From assembly GCF_000223985.1 (NCBI RefSeq), contig NZ_AFWV01000004.1:124001-188000 (forward strand): 64,000 nucleotides of DNA, in the 5' to 3' direction. The notes beneath the pieces are model-generated. The model did not search any database and was not told the origin of the DNA. It saw nothing but the letters and a program-made list of their open reading frames with translations. This document shows positions 21,661 to 30,777 of this stretch, piece after piece; position 1 is the stretch's first letter; each line of letters starts with the position of its first letter. Source of the DNA: Thiocapsa marina 5811. GTDB lineage: Bacteria; Pseudomonadota; Gammaproteobacteria; Chromatiales; Chromatiaceae. The translations under genes and the position numbers were made by a program.

Positions 21661-22283
21661 GCGAACGTCCTCGGGTCAGCGACCTGCCCATCTGGTCGGC
21701 TCGGCAGTGGATGCTCGCCGCCTTCTTCGTCGCTTCCGGGCTCTTGGGGTGGTGGCAGCTGCGCCCCGAACCCGAGCCGCCGGCACCCGAGGTCGAGCGT
21801 GCGCGGCTGCCGGACTATGTCGTCGTGCGCTTCAACGCCGTGGAGACCGACGACACGGGCAACCCGAGCCGGAGCCTGGTCGCCGACGAGCTGCGCCAAT
21901 ACGTCGAGGAGGACGTCTCGGAGCTCGATCGCCCGCGCATGACCCTCTATCAGCGCGAGGGCGAGGTCGCCGTCGAGCCCTGGCGCGCACGTGCGAATAG
22001 CGGTCTGGTTCTGCCCGGCGGCGAGGAGGTCCGGCTCGAGGGGGCGGTGGAGCTCGAGCGCAGCGGTGACGCGACCCGACCCGGCACCCACATGGAGACC
22101 GAGCTGTTGCGTATCTGGCACAAGAAGGCTTTCGCCGAAACCGATCGGCCGGTCCAAGTCACCAGCGCGTCGGATCGCCTGACCGCCACCGGGATGCGCC
22201 TGTGGTACGACGAACCCGTGCGTGCCCAGTTCGACGGACGCGCATACATCTTTATCGCACCCGAGCAGATCGAGGAGCCATGA
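21657..22283 (+). CDS. lptC: LPS export ABC transporter periplasmic protein LptC
   Basis: 208 residues with one N-terminal transmembrane helix (WMLAAFFVASGLLGWW), then the LptC/OstA-type beta domain (LVADELRQYVEEDVSELDRP, HMETELLRIW, VTSASDRLTATGMRLWYD). It passes LPS from LptBFG to LptA. It overlaps kdsC and lptA by 4 bp each. Confidence 0.93.
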   Translation: MSERPRVSDLPIWSARQWMLAAFFVASGLLGWWQLRPEPEPPAPEVERARLPDYVVVRFNAVETDDTGNPSRSLVADELRQYVEEDVSELDRPRMTLYQREGEVAVEPWRARANSGLVLPGGEEVRLEGAVELERSGDATRPGTHMETELLRIWHKKAFAETDRPVQVTSASDRLTATGMRLWYDEPVRAQFDGRAYIFIAPEQIEEP

Positions 22284-22801
22284 GCGAGAGAGGATTCAAC
22301 GACCGGCGGCGCCGGGTCACCGTCACGACCGCGACCCTGGCCTTCGCCGTGGCCATCGCGTGCGCCCCGGCGGCGGCGCTCGAGGAGGATGCGAGCCAAC
22401 CCATCTTGATCGAAGCAGACGATGTCGAGGTCCTGGAGGCGGAGAACACCAGCATCTATGTCGGAAACGTCCAGGTCGACCAAGGGAGTATGCGACTCCT
22501 CGGCGATCACGTGACCGTTTATCATCGCGACGACCGCCGCCCGCGCTTCATCATCGCACTCGGCGCCCCGGCGAGCTTCAAACAGCTCCTCGACAACGAC
22601 GAAGGCGAGGTCTTGGCCTTCGCCAAACGGATGGAATACGACGCCGACAAGGACGAGCTCACACTCATCGATGATGCCTTGCTGATTCAGGGGGCCGACC
22701 GCGTCGCGAGCGAGCGCATCGTCTACGATCGCGCTCGCGCCCATTTTCGCGCGGGGGGCAGCGGACGGGTCAAGATCACCATCACGCCGGAGGAGGAATG
22801 A
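22280..22801 (+). CDS. lptA: LPS transport periplasmic protein LptA
   Basis: 173 residues. The signal peptide ends near APAAA, then the OstA-like domain runs QPILIEADDVEVLEAENTS, YVGNVQVDQGSMRLLGDHVTVYH and RIVYDRARAHF. LptA forms the periplasmic bridge for LPS to the outer membrane. ATG at 22280 overlaps the lptC stop. 89 bp separate it from lptB, an interval occupied by a decayed palindromic unit. Confidence 0.93.
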   Translation: MSERGFNDRRRRVTVTTATLAFAVAIACAPAAALEEDASQPILIEADDVEVLEAENTSIYVGNVQVDQGSMRLLGDHVTVYHRDDRRPRFIIALGAPASFKQLLDNDEGEVLAFAKRMEYDADKDELTLIDDALLIQGADRVASERIVYDRARAHFRAGGSGRVKITITPEEE

Positions 22802-22802
22802 G

Positions 22803-22890
22803 ACCACACCGTGCCGGAAAGCGATCACCGGGGGCGATGCGGGACAGCATTGCGGATGCCGCCAAAAGTCTCCGAGCCAGCGCGGTTTAG
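22803..22890. repeat. degenerate palindromic unit, locus 5, abutting lptB start
   Basis: The right arm GCGCGGTTTAG (22880-22890) is intact and touches the lptB ATG. The left end (ACACCGTGCC near 22807) is only partly recognisable, so the unit has lost symmetry. Confidence 0.55.
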
Positions 22891-23643
22891 ATGAACGACC
22901 TTCTTTCGGACGGCCGGTCTTACACGTTGCGCGCGGAGCATCTGAAGAAGAGCTATCGCGGCCGTCAGGTCCTGCGCGACGTCAGCGTCGGTGTGGATGC
23001 AGGCGAGGTCGTGGGTCTGCTCGGACCGAACGGCGCGGGTAAGACCACCTGCTTTTATCTCATCGTCGGCCTGATTCCGGCCGATGAGGGGCGCATCGCG
23101 CTGAGCGGGCAGGACATCACCCTCAAGCCGATGCATGCCCGTGCCCGCGCCGGACTCAGTTATCTCGCGCAGGAGCCCTCGGTCTTTCGCAAGCTCAGCG
23201 CACGCGAGAATATCCTTGCGGTCCTGGAGGCGCGCGGCGACCTGTCCCGTGCCGAGCGCAACCAGCACTGCGAGCGCCTGCTCGAGGAGCTGGGAATTGC
23301 CCATGTCGGCGGATCGCTTGCGCTCAGCCTTTCGGGCGGGGAGCGAAGGCGTCTGGAGATCGCGCGCGCGCTTGCGGTCGACCCCGTGGTGATGCTGCTC
23401 GATGAGCCTTTCGCCGGGGTCGATCCCATTGCCGTGGGCGACATCAAGGCCATCGTGTCGCATCTGCGCGATCGCGGGATCGGTGTGCTGATCACCGATC
23501 ACAACGTACGCGAGACCCTCGATATCTGCGACCGCGGCTACATCATCAGCTCCGGGTGCGTCATTGCGGCAGGCACCCCGGCGCAGCTCTTGGCGGATCA
23601 ACAAGTGCGCGATGTCTACCTGGGCGCGGATTTCTCCATGTAG
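22891..23643 (+). CDS. lptB: LPS export ABC transporter ATPase LptB
   Basis: 250-residue ABC ATPase for LPS extraction from the inner membrane (LptB2FG). It has Walker A GPNGAGKTT (45-53), AQEPSVFRKLSARENI, signature LSGGERRRLEIARAL, Walker B VVMLLDEPFAGVDP, and H-loop TDHNVRETL. The ATG at 22891 directly follows the arm of a palindromic unit and lacks an obvious Shine-Dalgarno. Confidence 0.96.
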   Translation: MNDLLSDGRSYTLRAEHLKKSYRGRQVLRDVSVGVDAGEVVGLLGPNGAGKTTCFYLIVGLIPADEGRIALSGQDITLKPMHARARAGLSYLAQEPSVFRKLSARENILAVLEARGDLSRAERNQHCERLLEELGIAHVGGSLALSLSGGERRRLEIARALAVDPVVMLLDEPFAGVDPIAVGDIKAIVSHLRDRGIGVLITDHNVRETLDICDRGYIISSGCVIAAGTPAQLLADQQVRDVYLGADFSM

Positions 23644-23825
23644 GCGCCAGCACGCCCGCACGCCGACAGGCCAATCGCTTGGCTGCTCTTTCCGAGATGT
23701 TGGGTGTAAGATGAGGCTCCTGCCTCGGCTGATGACGCCTTCACCGGACTGAAACGGCTAGAATCGAGCAGTATTGGCCATGGCGGCCACCTGATCGAAC
23801 ACCTCGAAAAGCGCATCCGCGATCC

Positions 23826-25310
23826 ATGAAGCAATCCATCCAGCTTCGGCTCGGCCAACACCTGACCATGACGCCTCAGTTGCAGCAGGCGATCCGTCTG
23901 TTGCAGCTCTCGACGTTGGAGCTCCAAAAGGAGATTCAGGAGGCGCTGGATACCAACCTGATGTTGGAGGAAGGCGACGAAGCGGACCGATTCAACGTCG
24001 GGGAGGAGCCGCAGTCGGGCACGATCCAGAGCGAAGACATCGAGACGCCGCGCCCCGTGGTCGAGCAAACCGTCGATCGCGAGATCCACGCCGAATCCAA
24101 CGAAATGCCCGAAGAGCTGCCGGTCGACACGCTCTGGACCGACGTCTTCGACTCACATCTGCCGAGCACCTCGCACGGCTCCGACGACGGCTCGGATTAC
24201 GATCCCTTTGCCCAACAGAGCCGCCCTCAGACCCTGCTCGACCATCTTGCCTGGCAGCTCAACCTCTGTCGGCTGAGCGAGCGCGACAACATGATCGCCC
24301 AAGCGGTCATCGATTCGATCGACGTGGACGGCTACCTGCGCATCGATGTCGAGGAGCTGCTCCTCACCGTCGACCATCCCGAGATCAGCGCAGAGGAGGT
24401 CGAGGCAGTCGTTCACCGCATTCAGTCCTTCGACCCCCCGGGCGTGGGTGCACGCAATCTCCCCGAGTGCCTGCTGATTCAACTGAGCCAGCTGCCCGCC
24501 CAAACGCCTTGGCGAAACGCTGCGATGGCGATCTGCCGCGACGGGTTCGAGTATTTGGCGAAGCGCGACGTCGCCGCCTTGGTCCGCCAGCTGAAGGAGT
24601 CCGAGGAGACGGTTGCCGGTGCGCTGGCCTTGATCCGCCGTCTCAATCCGCGACCCGGAAGCCTGATCGCCGGCGCACCGGCACAGTATGTCGTCCCCGA
24701 TATCTTCGTGCGCAAACGCGAAGGGCGATGGTCGGTCGAGCTCAATCCCGAGTCAATGCCTAAACTCAGAGTGAACGCCGACTATGCGCGCCTGATTCGG
24801 CGTGCCGATCAAAGCGCGGACGGCGTCACCATGAAGAGCCATTTGCAGGAGGCACGCTGGTTCATCAAGAGCCTGGCCAGCCGCAACGACACGGTGCTGC
24901 GTGTCGGCGCGAAGATCGTCGAGATGCAGCAGGAGTTCTTCGAGCACGGGGACGAGGCGATGAAGCCGATGGTTCTGCGTGATGTCGCCGAGGCGTTGGA
25001 GCTGCACGAGTCGACCGTATCCCGGGTGACGACGCAGAAATACATGCATACGCCGCGGGGAACCTTCGAATTCAAGTATTTCTTTTCCTCGCACGTCAAC
25101 ACCGCGTCCGGCGGGGAGTGCTCGTCGACCGCGATTCGTGCCCTGATCCGCAAGCTGATTGCCGGCGAGTCCGCGAGAAAGCCGATGAGCGACAGCAAAA
25201 TCGCACAAGAGCTCGCCGATCAGGGGATCAATGTCGCGCGGCGAACCGTCGCCAAGTACCGCGAGGCCATGGGGGTACCACCCTCGAACGAGCGCAAGCG
25301 CCTGGATTAG
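23826..25310 (+). CDS. rpoN: RNA polymerase sigma-54 factor
   Basis: 494 residues. The N-terminal Gln/Leu-rich region I (MKQSIQLRLGQHLTMTPQLQ) binds activators, followed by an acidic region II. The core-binding domain is in the middle. The C-terminal HTH (LELHESTVSRVTTQKYMHTP) precedes the RpoN box ARRTVAKYR at about 471-479, which reads the -24 element. Position between lptB and hpf is the standard gammaproteobacterial order. Start fixed by homology. Confidence 0.98.
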   Translation: MKQSIQLRLGQHLTMTPQLQQAIRLLQLSTLELQKEIQEALDTNLMLEEGDEADRFNVGEEPQSGTIQSEDIETPRPVVEQTVDREIHAESNEMPEELPVDTLWTDVFDSHLPSTSHGSDDGSDYDPFAQQSRPQTLLDHLAWQLNLCRLSERDNMIAQAVIDSIDVDGYLRIDVEELLLTVDHPEISAEEVEAVVHRIQSFDPPGVGARNLPECLLIQLSQLPAQTPWRNAAMAICRDGFEYLAKRDVAALVRQLKESEETVAGALALIRRLNPRPGSLIAGAPAQYVVPDIFVRKREGRWSVELNPESMPKLRVNADYARLIRRADQSADGVTMKSHLQEARWFIKSLASRNDTVLRVGAKIVEMQQEFFEHGDEAMKPMVLRDVAEALELHESTVSRVTTQKYMHTPRGTFEFKYFFSSHVNTASGGECSSTAIRALIRKLIAGESARKPMSDSKIAQELADQGINVARRTVAKYREAMGVPPSNERKRLD

Positions 25311-25340
25311 CAGGCGGTCTGAACCATAAGGAGTCACCAG

Positions 25341-25676
25341 ATGCAGATCAACTTGACGGGTCACCACATCGACGTCACCGAGGCGCTGAAGGGCTACGTC
25401 GACACGAAGTTCGAGCGCCTTGCGCGGCACTTCGACCACGTCATCAACGCGCATGTCATTCTCAGCGTCGAGAAGCTCGCCCAAAAGGCGGAAGCGACGC
25501 TGCACATCAACGGCAACAAGCTCTTTGCCGACTCGGTCCACGAGGACATGTACGCCGCGATCGACGGGCTGATCGACAAGCTCGATCGCCAAGTGCTTCG
25601 CCATAAGGAGAAAAAGAACGATCATCGCGGTGCGAGCCCGAAGATCAGCGAGGGCGAAGAGCCCGACCAGATCTGA
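25341..25676 (+). CDS. hpf: ribosome hibernation promoting factor
   Basis: 111 residues. Binds the 30S decoding centre and promotes 100S dimers in stationary phase. It shows MQINLTGHHIDVTEALKGYV, a basic KLAQKAEATLHINGN strand and DMYAAIDGLIDKLDRQVLRHKEK. It is the short type lacking the C-terminal dimerisation domain of long HPF. It lies 30 bp after rpoN with an AAGGAG ribosome binding site. Confidence 0.94.
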   Translation: MQINLTGHHIDVTEALKGYVDTKFERLARHFDHVINAHVILSVEKLAQKAEATLHINGNKLFADSVHEDMYAAIDGLIDKLDRQVLRHKEKKNDHRGASPKISEGEEPDQI

Positions 25677-25912
25677 CGCTCCCGGCGTCGCGCAGACGCC
25701 TCCGAGACCTCCGGCGGGCACTTGCCCGTCGGAGGTATTCCACGAACGGGATCGGTTACAAAGGCGGGCAGGCGCAAGTGCCGACCCCGGCCGAACATTC
25801 GAGGATACTCAGGATCCATGATCACATACCCTCGCTCGCCATCGCTGCGCGGGCCTCTATTCAAGAGCCAGCCGAAACGCCCGTTACCCGCGGCGCACGG
25901 GAGCCGATATCG

Positions 25913-26362
25913 ATGCTCAGCCCCGAACTGATCAACGAGGCCCGAATCGGTCAGGGGCTCGAGATTTCCAGCAAGAAACGCTTGCTCGAGACCCTTGCCG
26001 AGCTGCTCGCCAACGACCATCCGCGCTTGAGCACGGAGAATGTCTTCGAGCGTCTCCTCGAGCGCGAACGCCTCGGCAGCACCGGGCTCGGCCACGGTGT
26101 GGCCCTGCCTCATGCGAGGATCAAGGAGGTCTCGCAGGTCATCGGGGCTTTCGTGCAAACGACTCGGGGGGTGGATTACGACGCCGCCGACGGCGAACCG
26201 GTCGATCTTGCCTTTGCGCTCTTGGTTCCGGAGACGGCGACCGAGGAGCACCTCCAGCTGCTCGCCTATCTGGCAGGGCGATTCAGCGAGTCGGCAACGC
26301 GGTCGCAGCTGCGCGACGCCGACTCGCCCGCGGCGATTCTGGACCTTTTGAAGGCCACCTAG
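25913..26362 (+). CDS. ptsN: PTS IIA-Ntr regulatory protein PtsN
   Basis: 149-residue EIIA-Ntr domain. The phospho-accepting histidine is H67 in GVALPHARIKE. The signature LGSTGLGHG and the LAFALLVPE segment match PtsN. It receives phosphate from HPr/NPr and regulates potassium and nitrogen physiology rather than importing sugar. The ATG at 25913 was chosen from homologue length; the upstream in-frame stretch (from 25778) is not conserved. Confidence 0.92.
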   Translation: MLSPELINEARIGQGLEISSKKRLLETLAELLANDHPRLSTENVFERLLERERLGSTGLGHGVALPHARIKEVSQVIGAFVQTTRGVDYDAADGEPVDLAFALLVPETATEEHLQLLAYLAGRFSESATRSQLRDADSPAAILDLLKAT

Positions 26363-26384
26363 CGGCCAAGCCGGGTCGCCAGCG

Positions 26385-27347
26385 ATGATCGAAAGCCTTC
26401 AATCCCTGATCGCACAAACCGGCCCCCGGCTCAAGCTGCGCTGGATCACGCCGGAGCCGGCGAGCGCACGCTTGCTGCGCACAGAGGCTCCGGGCAGCAC
26501 ACGGCAGTCGCTCATCGGCTCCCTGAACTGTATCCATCCGAATCGGCTGCAGGTGATCGGCAATGCCGAGTTGATCTACCTGGCCCAACTGGGCCGGACC
26601 GCCTTCGGCGAGACCGTGCAGAAGCTCTTCTCGGATCACCCGGCCGCCGTCATCTTCTCCGACGGCATCGAGCCGGAGGCCGCCTTCCGCGAGGCCGCCG
26701 AGCAGACACGTACGCCGCTCATCGGCTCCTCCCTCGGCGACGAAGAGCTGATCAACCACCTGCGCTATTTTCTGACCCATGCACTCGCCGAGCGCCGCAC
26801 GGTGCACGGCGTCTTCATCGAGGTCCTGGGCATGGGCGTCCTTTTGGTCGGCGATCCGGCGGTCGGCAAGAGCGAGCTGGCGCTCGATCTGATCTCGCGC
26901 GGCCACCGGCTCATCGCCGACGACGCGCCGCGTTTCGCACGCATCGCCCCGGAGACCCTGGAGGGGACCTGCCCCGAAGCCCTGCGCGATTTTCTCGAGG
27001 TCCGCGGTCTGGGGATTCTCAACATTCGCGCCATGTTCGGCGAGGGTGCCGTCGTGCGCAGCAAGACACTGAATCTCATCATCGATCTCCAGCCGCTCGA
27101 CCAGCAGCAGCTCGAGTGCATCGACCGACTCAGCGGCAGCCTCTCGGTGCGCAATATCCTCGGCGTCGCGGTCCCCAAGATCACGATGCCGGTCGCCCCC
27201 GGCCGCAATCTGGCAATCCTGGTCGAGGCGGCCGTGCGACACCAGATTCTGCGCATCCGCGGATACGATGCCGGCGTCGACTTCGTCGACCGCCAGGCGC
27301 GTGCCATCAGCATCGATCGACCCGATCCGCCGAGAACACCGTCATGA
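26385..27347 (+). CDS. hprK: HPr kinase/phosphorylase
   Basis: 320 residues. Phosphorylates HPr on Ser46 and removes it again. It has Walker A GDPAVGKS (156-163), the conserved H141 in VHGVF, and the HprK signature near EVRGLGILNIR. Gram-negative HprK usually sits with regulatory PTS genes, as here. It lies between ptsN (22 bp upstream) and rapZ (ATGA overlap). Confidence 0.95.
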   Translation: MIESLQSLIAQTGPRLKLRWITPEPASARLLRTEAPGSTRQSLIGSLNCIHPNRLQVIGNAELIYLAQLGRTAFGETVQKLFSDHPAAVIFSDGIEPEAAFREAAEQTRTPLIGSSLGDEELINHLRYFLTHALAERRTVHGVFIEVLGMGVLLVGDPAVGKSELALDLISRGHRLIADDAPRFARIAPETLEGTCPEALRDFLEVRGLGILNIRAMFGEGAVVRSKTLNLIIDLQPLDQQQLECIDRLSGSLSVRNILGVAVPKITMPVAPGRNLAILVEAAVRHQILRIRGYDAGVDFVDRQARAISIDRPDPPRTPS

Positions 27348-28273
27348 GCCGACCATCCGCACCTGAGCCGGGGCGCGAGCAGCCGCAGGCCGTCGGCAAG
27401 CCGATGAGGCTCGTTATCCTGAGCGGTCTGTCCGGCTCGGGAAAGAGCGTCGCGCTCCATACCCTGGAAGACGTGGGTTTCTACTGTATCGACAACCTGC
27501 CGCTGTTCTTGCTGCAGGATCTCGCGCTGGGACTGCACGAGGGGCTCGATGATGCCTTCACGATGACGGCGGTCGGGATCGACGCCCGGACCAGTCCGGG
27601 CAGTGGCCCCGAGGAGCTCCGACACCTTCCAGAGCTGGTTCGCTCGGCGCGCGAGCGCGGCATCGGTTGCGATGTCCTCTTCCTCGACGCCCACACCGAA
27701 ACCCTGATCAAGCGTTTCAGCGAGACCCGCCGCAAGCATCCCTTGACCCGCGGGGACCGTTCGCTGCCCGAGGCGATCGCGCTCGAGCGCCGCCTCCTCG
27801 AGCCGATTCGCAGCTGTGCGGACATCTGCATCGACACGACCCAGACCAACGTCCACGAGCTGCGCGATCTCGTGCGCAGCCGCTTGGTCGGCGGCGACTC
27901 GCCGAAGGCATCCATCCTGCTCCAGTCCTTCGGCTTCAAGCACGGTGTTCCGCACGACGTGGACTTTGTCTTCGACCTGCGCAGCCTACCCAATCCGCAT
28001 TGGCAACCCGAGCTGCGCCGCTTGACCGGACGCGATCGGCCGGTGATCGAGTTCCTCGATTCCGCGGAGGCCTTTTGTCGGATGCGCACCGACATCCAGG
28101 GGTTCTTCGATCGTTGGATCCCCAGCTTCGAAACGGACGGGCGCAGCTATCTGACGATTGCGATCGGCTGCACGGGCGGGCAGCACCGCTCGGTCTATAT
28201 GACCGAATCCCTGCGGCATCATTTCGAGTCCGAAGGCCATCAGGTGATGGTGCGGCATCGGGAGCTCCCTTGA
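27344..28273 (+). CDS. rapZ: RNase adapter protein RapZ
   Basis: 309 residues. P-loop GLSGSGKS (28-35) and the conserved IDNLP, RRKHPL and IAIGCTGGQHRSVY segments define the RapZ/YvcJ family. In E. coli, RapZ directs GlmZ sRNA to RNase E and so tunes GlmS and cell-wall precursor synthesis. The start at 27344 overlaps the hprK stop. An ~18-residue N-terminal extension precedes the conserved part. Confidence 0.95.
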   Translation: MSRPSAPEPGREQPQAVGKPMRLVILSGLSGSGKSVALHTLEDVGFYCIDNLPLFLLQDLALGLHEGLDDAFTMTAVGIDARTSPGSGPEELRHLPELVRSARERGIGCDVLFLDAHTETLIKRFSETRRKHPLTRGDRSLPEAIALERRLLEPIRSCADICIDTTQTNVHELRDLVRSRLVGGDSPKASILLQSFGFKHGVPHDVDFVFDLRSLPNPHWQPELRRLTGRDRPVIEFLDSAEAFCRMRTDIQGFFDRWIPSFETDGRSYLTIAIGCTGGQHRSVYMTESLRHHFESEGHQVMVRHRELP

Positions 28274-28677
28274 GCGTCGGTCTCCTCATGATCACCCATC
28301 GGCCGCTCGGCATGGATCTGCTGCGGGTCGCGACCGCGATACTCGGCGCACGTCCGCCGGGCGTCGAAGCGATGGAGGTCGTCAACGACATGCCGTGCGA
28401 GATCTTGGCCGCCCAAGCCGCCGAGTGCGTGGATCGACTGGATGTCGGAGACGGCGTCCTGATCCTGACGGATCTCTACGGCGCCACACCGGCGAATGTC
28501 GCGGTATCGCTGCTCGCGATCCACGAGCGTTTGAGGGTGATTGCCGGATTGAACCTGCCCATGTTGTTGCGTGCCTTGACCTACGCCTCGCTCGACCTGG
28601 ACGCCGTGACCGAGAAGGCGTTGCAGGGCGGGCGCGACGGCGTATTGCTCTGCGCGCGACGAGACGACCGCACATGA
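28270..28677 (+). CDS. PTS EIIA component, mannose type
   Basis: 135 residues if started at the TTG at 28270, which overlaps the rapZ stop (TTGA). This gives SVGLLMITHRPLG with the phospho-His at position 10, as in the mannose-family EIIA fold. A later ATG would cut into the first strand. The conserved GVLILTDLYGATPANVA matches the family. No EIIB, IIC or IID genes follow, so it is probably regulatory. It overlaps ptsH by 4 bp. Confidence 0.9.
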   Translation: MSVGLLMITHRPLGMDLLRVATAILGARPPGVEAMEVVNDMPCEILAAQAAECVDRLDVGDGVLILTDLYGATPANVAVSLLAIHERLRVIAGLNLPMLLRALTYASLDLDAVTEKALQGGRDGVLLCARRDDRT

Positions 28678-28943
28678 TTCGCAAAGAGATCGAGATCCTC
28701 AACAAGCTGGGTCTGCATGCCCGTGCGGCGGCCAAGCTCGTGCAATGCGCCGGACGATTCGCCAGCCATGTCGAGATCGAGCGGCGCGGTCAGAGCGTCA
28801 ACGGCAAGAGCATCATGGGCGTGATGATGCTGGCCGCGAGCCAAGGGACCCGGATCACGGTCGAGGCTTCCGGCGAGGACGAGGATGCCGCCATGGCGGC
28901 GATCGAGGCGTTGATCGGCGAGCGCTTCGGAGAGTCGGAATGA
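28674..28943 (+). CDS. ptsH: phosphocarrier protein HPr
   Basis: 89 residues with both regulatory sites: H15 in LGLHARAA, phosphorylated by EI, and S46 in GKSIMGVMML, the HprK target. Both overlaps (ATGA upstream and downstream) show translational coupling with EIIA and EI. It could equally be named npr. Confidence 0.96.
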   Translation: MIRKEIEILNKLGLHARAAAKLVQCAGRFASHVEIERRGQSVNGKSIMGVMMLAASQGTRITVEASGEDEDAAMAAIEALIGERFGESE

Positions 28944-30682
28944 CCACCGCTTTTCAGGGGATCGGCATCTCGACGAGCCGCTCGCTGGCGCTCGGACCCG
29001 CCTTCGTGGACGGACGCGGCGGCCGTGCCGCCTCGCAATCCTCGATTGCGGTCGACGAGGTCGCCGCCGAGATCGAGCGACTCGACTTGGCCGTCACCGC
29101 AGCGCGCCAGGCATTGAAGGCCGTGCGCAACCAGATCCCTCGCCATACGCCGCTCAACATTGCCGAGTTCATCGACACCCACCTCCTGATGCTCGAGGAT
29201 GCCGCCTTGGTCGAGGAGGTGCGCCGCATCGTTGCCGAGGAGCTCTGCAATGCGGAGTGGGCGCTGCAACGCCAGCGCGACACCCTGGTGGGGATCTTCG
29301 ACGAGATGGACGACCCCTATCTGCGCACCCGCCGCGACGACGTCGAGCATGTCGTCCAGCAGATTCAGACCTTCCTGCAAGGCGCCGTCGAGCAAAGCGA
29401 GCCATCGGCTCAGGATCTGGCAGGTCGCGTCGTGGTGGCGCGCGACCTCACCCCCGCGGATGCGATCCTCCTGCACCATCGCGGTGCGGTCGCCTTCGTG
29501 ACCGAGTTCGGCGGGCCCATGTCCCACACGGCCATCCTGGCACGCAGTCTCGGGGTGCCCGCCGTGATGGGCATCCACAACATCACGCGCTACCTGCGTC
29601 AAGGCGAGCTCATCCTGGTGGACGGCGAGACCGGCACCGTCCTTGCCGATGCGGACCCGCTGACCCTGACCTTTTTCCGTGACCGGCTGCGAGCAGCAGA
29701 GGCCCGTCAGTTGCGTTTGCGTGGGCTGGTCGGGCGCGCCTGCGTCACGCGCGACCGGGTCGCGATCGATCTCCTGGCGAATCTCGAGCTTCCCGAAGAC
29801 GTGGAGCTTGCGACCGCCAACGGTGCCGGCGGGGTCGGACTCTACCGCACCGAGTTCCTCTACATGAATCGCCGTGATCTCCCCGACGAGGAGGAGCACC
29901 TGGCGAACTACGCAGAGATCGTCGCCGGGCTCGGCGGCATCCCGGTGACCATCCGCACGCTGGACCTGGGCGTCGAGAAACGCATCGATACGGCGTCGGA
30001 ACCGGCGCCCGGGGTCTCGAACCCCGCGCTCGGACTGCGCGCGATCCGCCTCTGCCTGAAGGAGCCCGACCTTTTTCGCCCGCAATTGCGCGCGATCCTG
30101 CGCGCCGGCGCAATCGGACCCGTTCGACTGATGTTGCCGCTCGTCTCCAGCGTGCACGAGGTCGATACCGTTCTCGCGCTGATCCGGCAGATCAAGGCTC
30201 AGCTCGACCGCGACGGTCTCCAATACGATCCGAACCTTCCGATCGGGGCCATGATCGAGGTGCCCGCGGCGGCCCTTTGCGCACGTGCACTGGCTCGGCG
30301 TCTGGACTTTCTGTCGATCGGCACGAACGATCTCATCCAGTACACCCTTGCGATCGACCGACTCGACGACGGCGTCAACTATCTCTTCGACCCCACGCAT
30401 CCGGCCATCTTGCGGCTGGTGCGCATGACCATCGAGGCCGCGCGCGACCTGAAGCGACCGGTCAGTATGTGCGGCGAGATGGCCGGCGATCCACGCTTCA
30501 CCCGCCTCCTTCTGGGAATCGGGTTACGTGAATTCAGCATGCAGCCGGGCGCCATCCTGGACGTCAAAGAGGTCGTGCTGCAGGCCGATACACGCGACCT
30601 GGAGCGCCGTACCGCCGCGCTCTTCGCCCGTCTCGACGACACGGACCCCGGCGCCTTGATCGACGAGCTCAACGCTGCTTAA
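28940..30682 (+). CDS. ptsI: PTS enzyme I (phosphoenolpyruvate-protein phosphotransferase)
   Basis: 580 residues; passes phosphate from PEP to HPr. The phospho-histidine is H196 in GGPMSHTAILARSLG. The PEP-binding barrel shows GIGLYRTEFLYM-like GVGLYRTEFLYM, SIGTNDLIQYTLAIDR and the Cys-containing SMCGEMAGD. There is no GAF domain, so it is EI-type rather than full PtsP. Its TAA stop (30680-30682) is the end of a palindromic element. Confidence 0.95.
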   Translation: MTTAFQGIGISTSRSLALGPAFVDGRGGRAASQSSIAVDEVAAEIERLDLAVTAARQALKAVRNQIPRHTPLNIAEFIDTHLLMLEDAALVEEVRRIVAEELCNAEWALQRQRDTLVGIFDEMDDPYLRTRRDDVEHVVQQIQTFLQGAVEQSEPSAQDLAGRVVVARDLTPADAILLHHRGAVAFVTEFGGPMSHTAILARSLGVPAVMGIHNITRYLRQGELILVDGETGTVLADADPLTLTFFRDRLRAAEARQLRLRGLVGRACVTRDRVAIDLLANLELPEDVELATANGAGGVGLYRTEFLYMNRRDLPDEEEHLANYAEIVAGLGGIPVTIRTLDLGVEKRIDTASEPAPGVSNPALGLRAIRLCLKEPDLFRPQLRAILRAGAIGPVRLMLPLVSSVHEVDTVLALIRQIKAQLDRDGLQYDPNLPIGAMIEVPAAALCARALARRLDFLSIGTNDLIQYTLAIDRLDDGVNYLFDPTHPAILRLVRMTIEAARDLKRPVSMCGEMAGDPRFTRLLLGIGLREFSMQPGAILDVKEVVLQADTRDLERRTAALFARLDDTDPGALIDELNAA

Positions 30683-30777
30683 ACCGCGCTTAAACCGCGT
30701 CCGAGGGTCTAAATCGATGTCGGCCGGAGCATGGCGCCCTCGAGGCCACGAAGGGCCTTATCCCTGACGCGGTTTAA
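30679..30777. repeat. palindromic unit, locus 6, with duplicated left arm
   Basis: The left arm occurs twice in tandem (TTAAACCGCG at 30679, TTAAACCGCGTC at 30690). The right arm GACGCGGTTTAA is at 30766-30777. The outer arms supply the stop codons of both convergent neighbours, ptsI on the plus strand and the hexomutase on the minus strand. It may act as a bidirectional terminator. Confidence 0.9.
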
